Positions 60,396-64,000 of a stretch of 64,000 bases of DNA are shown in pieces (position 1 is the stretch's first letter; each line of letters starts with the position of its first letter). Under the pieces are notes generated by a model that ran no database searches, was not told where the DNA came from, and saw only the letters and a program-made list of their open reading frames with translations. The position numbers and the translations under genes were made by a program. The stretch is from Aptenodytes patagonicus (taxonomy: Eukaryota > Chordata > Aves > Sphenisciformes > Spheniscidae): NCBI RefSeq assembly GCF_965638725.1, contig NC_134961.1:1922001-1986000 (forward strand). The letters run 5' to 3'.

Positions 60396-62050
60396 ATATT
60401 GATGCCTCTGCTGCGTCGGCCGAATGTTTGATTCTCTTTATAATCGCTGACAGAAATAGGAACTTACCTGGAATAACTGGAACCCTCTGTCTTTCTCCAT
60501 TGCTCATAGACGAAGACGTGATGGCCAGGACAATTTACGTGCCTCAGTTTATACATCTAAAATCAGGTGATGTGAACCCCAGTTCATGTGACCTCCTAAC
60601 AGAGCGCGCTGGCATTCATCCACTACTTGAAACCGCTTTGTAACTGGGCAACATTAGTTTTATATGTTTATTTTCCAAATACAGAGGGCCAAGCTGATAA
60701 CGTAATTTCAGCCAGGAACTCCCCCCTCACGCCAGAAGAGCTGGATGTCAGCAGCTGGTTTTTTCGTGCCGTGTAGATACGATGTTGAAGCCCACACCGA
60801 GTACGCGGTGACTCCACCACTCCTTTCTTCACTCGGTACTATGCTTCTCATGTCTCAGTTAATAATCATAGGCATAACAAAAGGGGCTTAATTCAATTGC
60901 CCAGACATAAGCGTGCAGAGACATTTTAGGTGCTTTGAGGATCCTTCCTTGTCTCCACCTGCTACTCAGTCGGGTTGAAGATATCAAGGACGAAGACATC
61001 CAATAGGTCTCGTGTGACGCGCGGCAGACTTGCGTGGACGTCTCGGACACCCTGGGGTACCTCACGTGGCCCAAGATGCCAATGTGCAGGCACTGAATGG
61101 TGTCCAAATGTGTCCCTGTGAGCTGAGCGCCCAAGCTCCCGTTACAGCTAACGCTCAGTAGTTTAGATGACGATAGGTCTTGCTCGAAATAGCCGCCGTG
61201 GTGTAGCCAGCAGGTTCTTTCCAAGCCCGACTTCACCCTTTCCCCAGGGGATCCCGATAGGTTTTGCCCTACAACAGGCGGGGGAGCCCCACCGACCGTT
61301 TTGGGGTGCTGATGCCGCACGCCCATGCAGGGCTGTGTGCTGGGATACCTGCCCTGTGCTTTCCTCGGGCGCAGGCTGGGCGCGGGGGGAGCACCGAGCC
61401 CTGCCATTTCCCCAGTGCAGGAAACCCGCCTGTGAGTGAGGGCAGCGGGGGACTGCTCTTCCTCGGTCCACCCCCGAAGAACAAAGGGGGGAGCTGCTTC
61501 TGCAGCCTCTAGAAAAGATCTGTCTACAAATAAATGCATCGGTACGACTAGCAGTTACATCTTACAGAGAGGTGAACAGAAGCGAAAGCTATCCACTTGG
61601 CTTTTGGTCCCTGCATCATCTTTACAGGAGACTGACAGGTCTCCCGAACGTGTTGCTATCACAGCTCCCCTCAACTCCCCACACAGAAAGCCTCGGGTCC
61701 CCTTTGGGGAGGGTCCAACAGCCTAAAGATAACATTTCCCCTATTAAGCAGCTGTCCTTTTTCATTTAGCAGCCATTAATCCCCCCTCCAAGCGCGGTGG
61801 CATGAACGACGCTGCTTTTGCTGGAACGACGACCGTTTATTTCACATCTGTGTGTGCCGGACCGGCTTGGCCGATTCACATCTGGGATCCCCCTCCCCGT
61901 TTTCACTTGTGACTCCGGGAGGGGAGCACCCCTGCGCCCCGAGCTCAGCAGGTGCTGCACGAACTGCTCCCACCTCTCACCTCAGCGGGGCGGGAGGGTT
62001 TGAAGGTGCTTCTTAAACGGGCGAGTCTGGCAGGGGGCTGGGTTGGGACG
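60396..62050. other. Intergenic DNA before the last CpG island
   Basis: No recognised gene. A minus-strand frame of 226 codons at 60859-61539 is unusually long for this base composition but matches nothing I know. GC content rises from about 61.2 kb. Confidence 0.4.
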
Positions 62051-62789
62051 TCCGTGAACTCGAAGCGGGGGGGATTTAGATGTGCAGCGGGATGGAAGAG
62101 CAGGCCCCAGCTGCACCTACCTGGCAGCGCAGCAGCACCTCAGGCGCTGGCGTGGCAGCACCCGAGGGCTGCGGTTCCCGGGGGAGAGCTTTTGGGAGGG
62201 CCGTCGAGGCTCCCGCCGCCGAGCACCCACGCTCTCCACCTCCCCGGCGGCACGGCTCCTCGCGATCCGAAGCTGAAGCGTGGCTGCGCATCGCCCGGAG
62301 GGCTGAGGCAACCCCGTGCCAGTTTCAGGTTCGCTTCATGTGCCGCCAGGTCATTAGGAGCTGTAATTAGCCAGCGTTCGGCGGCTCCCGCCAAGGCGGC
62401 TGGGCTGGCCGTGCAGCGGGAAGGCCGGGAAGCCCGGCTTTGCTCAGCCCCAGGCTTCTCGTCTCTCCGCCCGAGCCCTCGTCCTCCATCTCCTAACGCT
62501 GGCGCCTGCCCTGGGAGCGGACGGGGACCGCTCGCCCCGCGGCGATGGGAGGCGCTCGGGGGCTCCCGTGGCCTCAGAAGAGGAGGTGTTCTCCGCGTGA
62601 GAGCTCGGGACCGTGCGCCCTGCCTCCCGTACTCAAGGCCCCGAGCGGCTGGAGACCCGGGGCCCGCAGGCCTCGGGCCGGGCCTGGCCCCGACGCCCCC
62701 CGCACCCCGCCGGAGCCTCTGGGGGAAGCGCCGCCTCCGGTACCGACCCCCCCCGGCCGGGGGCGGTGCTCTCCCCCGGCGGCCGCAAA

Positions 62790-62808
62790 GCACCCTGGGA
62801 GTTGTAGT
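62790..62808 (-). promoter_or_regulatory. ZNF143/SBS-like promoter motif
   Basis: The minus strand reads ACTACAACTCCCAGGGTGC, close to the SBS consensus ACTACAATTCCCAGCATGC. Such sites lie close to transcription starts of housekeeping CpG-island genes. Confidence 0.6.
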
Positions 62809-63009
62809 CCTCACCCTCGACGCAGGGCCCCCGCTACCGGCCGCGCCTCGCCGCCTCCCTTCCCCGCTCCCGCCGGCCCCTCGCCCGCCGGGCGATCCCG
62901 CCGGCCGCCCCCCGGCCCCGAACCACCGCTCCCGGCGCGCCCCGCTCGGCCACCGCCTTCCGCTTCCTCCGCGCGGCGCCTCTCGGGGCTTGTAGTCCCC
63001 CCGCGCTAT

Positions 63010-63263
63010 TCACGACGGCCTCTGCGCTGTTTCCGCGCCGTAGCGCCCGGAGGCCGGGATGGGGCGCTACGCCACGGCGGCGGCGTAAGGGCGGGCTCGG
63101 GGACTCCGGGGCAGGCCGGGCCGGCGGCGGAGCGGGAGGAAGGCGCCGGCGGAGCGGCCGGGCGCCGCGGCGGGCGGGAGGGGGTGGAAGTTGCTCTGCC
63201 CGGGGGAAAGTGCGGGGCCGGGGGGGGGGACGCGAGCAGCAGCGCCGCCGCCTCCATCCCCAG
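63010..63263 (+). other. Putative non-coding first exon with splice donor
   Basis: Downstream of the ZNF143-like sites, the sequence ccatccccag-gtaagcgg gives a consensus donor at 63264. The only ATG opening in between (63059) stops after 9 codons, so this would be a 5' UTR exon. A second donor-like cag-gtaagc lies at 63842-63847, a possible alternative first exon. The start is approximate. Confidence 0.35.
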
Positions 63264-64000
63264 GTAAGCGGCGGCGGGGGGCGGCGGGGGCCTCCGGGAG
63301 CGCGGGGGAGGCGGGGACGGGCCGCCCGGGGCCTCCCGCCGCAGCCCCGCGGGCCGCGGCTCCCACCAGCGCCGCCGGGTCGGCGCTCTCCCGGCCGGAG
63401 CCTCCGGCTGGGCCCCGGCCTCCCCCGGGCCGCCCCGCACCACCTGTTGCCGGTGGGCCCGAGCCCGGCTGGCCGGGGGGGGCACGGCGGGATCCGGGCC
63501 TGGAGGGCGGGGGGGGGGGGGAGGGGGCCGGCGTCGGGGTCCCGCTGCTGGGGCAAGCCGGGGAGCCGGGAATCCCGCCTCGGGGGTCTGCGGCTGTTGG
63601 GGTGCCTTACCCGGGGTTTGTGAGGTGACCCGAGGGTTGCGGCTGCCCTCCGGGTACCTCAGCCCGGCCGCACGCCCCGGCGGGGTTTTAACGAACTTGG
63701 GAGTCGTGCAGCAGCGGCGGGGAGACGGGGGAGGCTTCGTGAATCCCCGCGCTTCAATGCCTTACCTGCCCGCGCCGAGCCCTTGCAGCGCGCTCCGGCC
63801 TCGGTACGGGGAGATCGAACCTCCCGGTTCTCCTCTCCGGCAGGTAAGCCTCGCTTAAGGCAGTTAACGGGCACGGTACTGCTGAGTGCCGGCTCCGGGG
63901 CTGGACCACGGCAGAGGCCACAAGAGAACCGGGGACGCCTGTCCTTCAGGTCTGCACTCTAACCTCTTTCTAACCAGGTTAGAAATCCGTCTGCTGGGGG

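Larger units (their letters stand above)
62050..63720 (+). promoter_or_regulatory. CpG-island promoter of an unidentified + strand gene
   Basis: The longest CpG-dense block in the window, with many GC boxes. It contains a good ZNF143/SBS motif (gcaccctgggagttgtagt, 62790-62808) and a partial second one (cggggcttgtagtc, about 62984-62997), plus ETS-like cttccg elements near 62958. The long open frames inside it in all directions are a by-product of extreme GC content. The gene itself is beyond the right edge. Confidence 0.6.

Noticed and set aside
61952-63628. Overlapping open frames of up to 347 codons in the last CpG island
   Set aside because: Open on both strands at once, low complexity, no conserved motif. 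Treated as promoter DNA.

Overview
This is a bird nuclear genome window. The evidence is CR1 LINE copies with the avian-type 3' end, an endogenous retrovirus whose LTRs look like a family common in birds, GC-rich intronic arrays of the kind found on microchromosomes, an olfactory-receptor remnant that reads like the avian OR14/gamma-c group, and gene order. Recognisable genes run SEC14L5 (3' end only, +), NAGPA (-), ALG1 (+), EEF2KMT (-), tRNA-Lys-TTT (-) and NDUFB6 (+). The first four match the human 16p13.3 order, except that C16orf89, which lies between NAGPA and ALG1 in human, was not found. NDUFB6 is on 9p21 in human, so its position here marks a rearrangement between lineages. I cannot name the species.

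Layout. 1-2.6 kb: last three SEC14L5 coding exons. 2.6-8 kb: 3' UTR and intergenic DNA. 8-11.9 kb: a broken endogenous retrovirus between the converging 3' ends of SEC14L5 and NAGPA. 13.1-24.8 kb: NAGPA in 11 coding exons with a CR1 in its large intron 2. 25.0-25.6 kb: a CR1 tail just upstream of the NAGPA promoter. 25.6-36.5 kb: intergenic, with a solo LTR and a perfect 38-bp direct repeat. 36.7-45.8 kb: ALG1 in 13 exons. 48.6-53.8 kb: EEF2KMT in 8 exons. 53.8-54.2 kb: a CpG-rich divergent promoter with an embedded tRNA-Lys. 54.2-56.6 kb: NDUFB6 in 4 exons. 57.4-58.6 kb: G-rich and C-rich arrays around possible coding exons. 59.3-60.4 kb: an olfactory-receptor relic and a CR1 reverse-transcriptase relic. 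62-64 kb: a strong CpG island that looks like the promoter and first exon of an unidentified + strand gene.

Exon boundaries were assigned by hand from splice signals, phase and remembered mammalian proteins. Spliced lengths close without stops: NAGPA 602 aa, ALG1 464 aa, EEF2KMT 338 aa, NDUFB6 128 aa. ALG1 and NDUFB6 equal the human lengths. ALG1 (ER, lipid-linked oligosaccharide assembly) and NAGPA (trans-Golgi, mannose-6-phosphate uncovering) both belong to glycoprotein maturation, but nothing suggests joint control beyond YY1-like motifs at both start codons. No clearly new biological system was found. The most interesting points are an extra EGF-like exon and a divergent cytoplasmic tail in NAGPA, a tRNA-Lys in the EEF2KMT/NDUFB6 promoter with an abutting hairpin and no near T4 terminator, the NDUFB6 position, and the possible hidden gene in GC-rich sequence at 57-58 kb.
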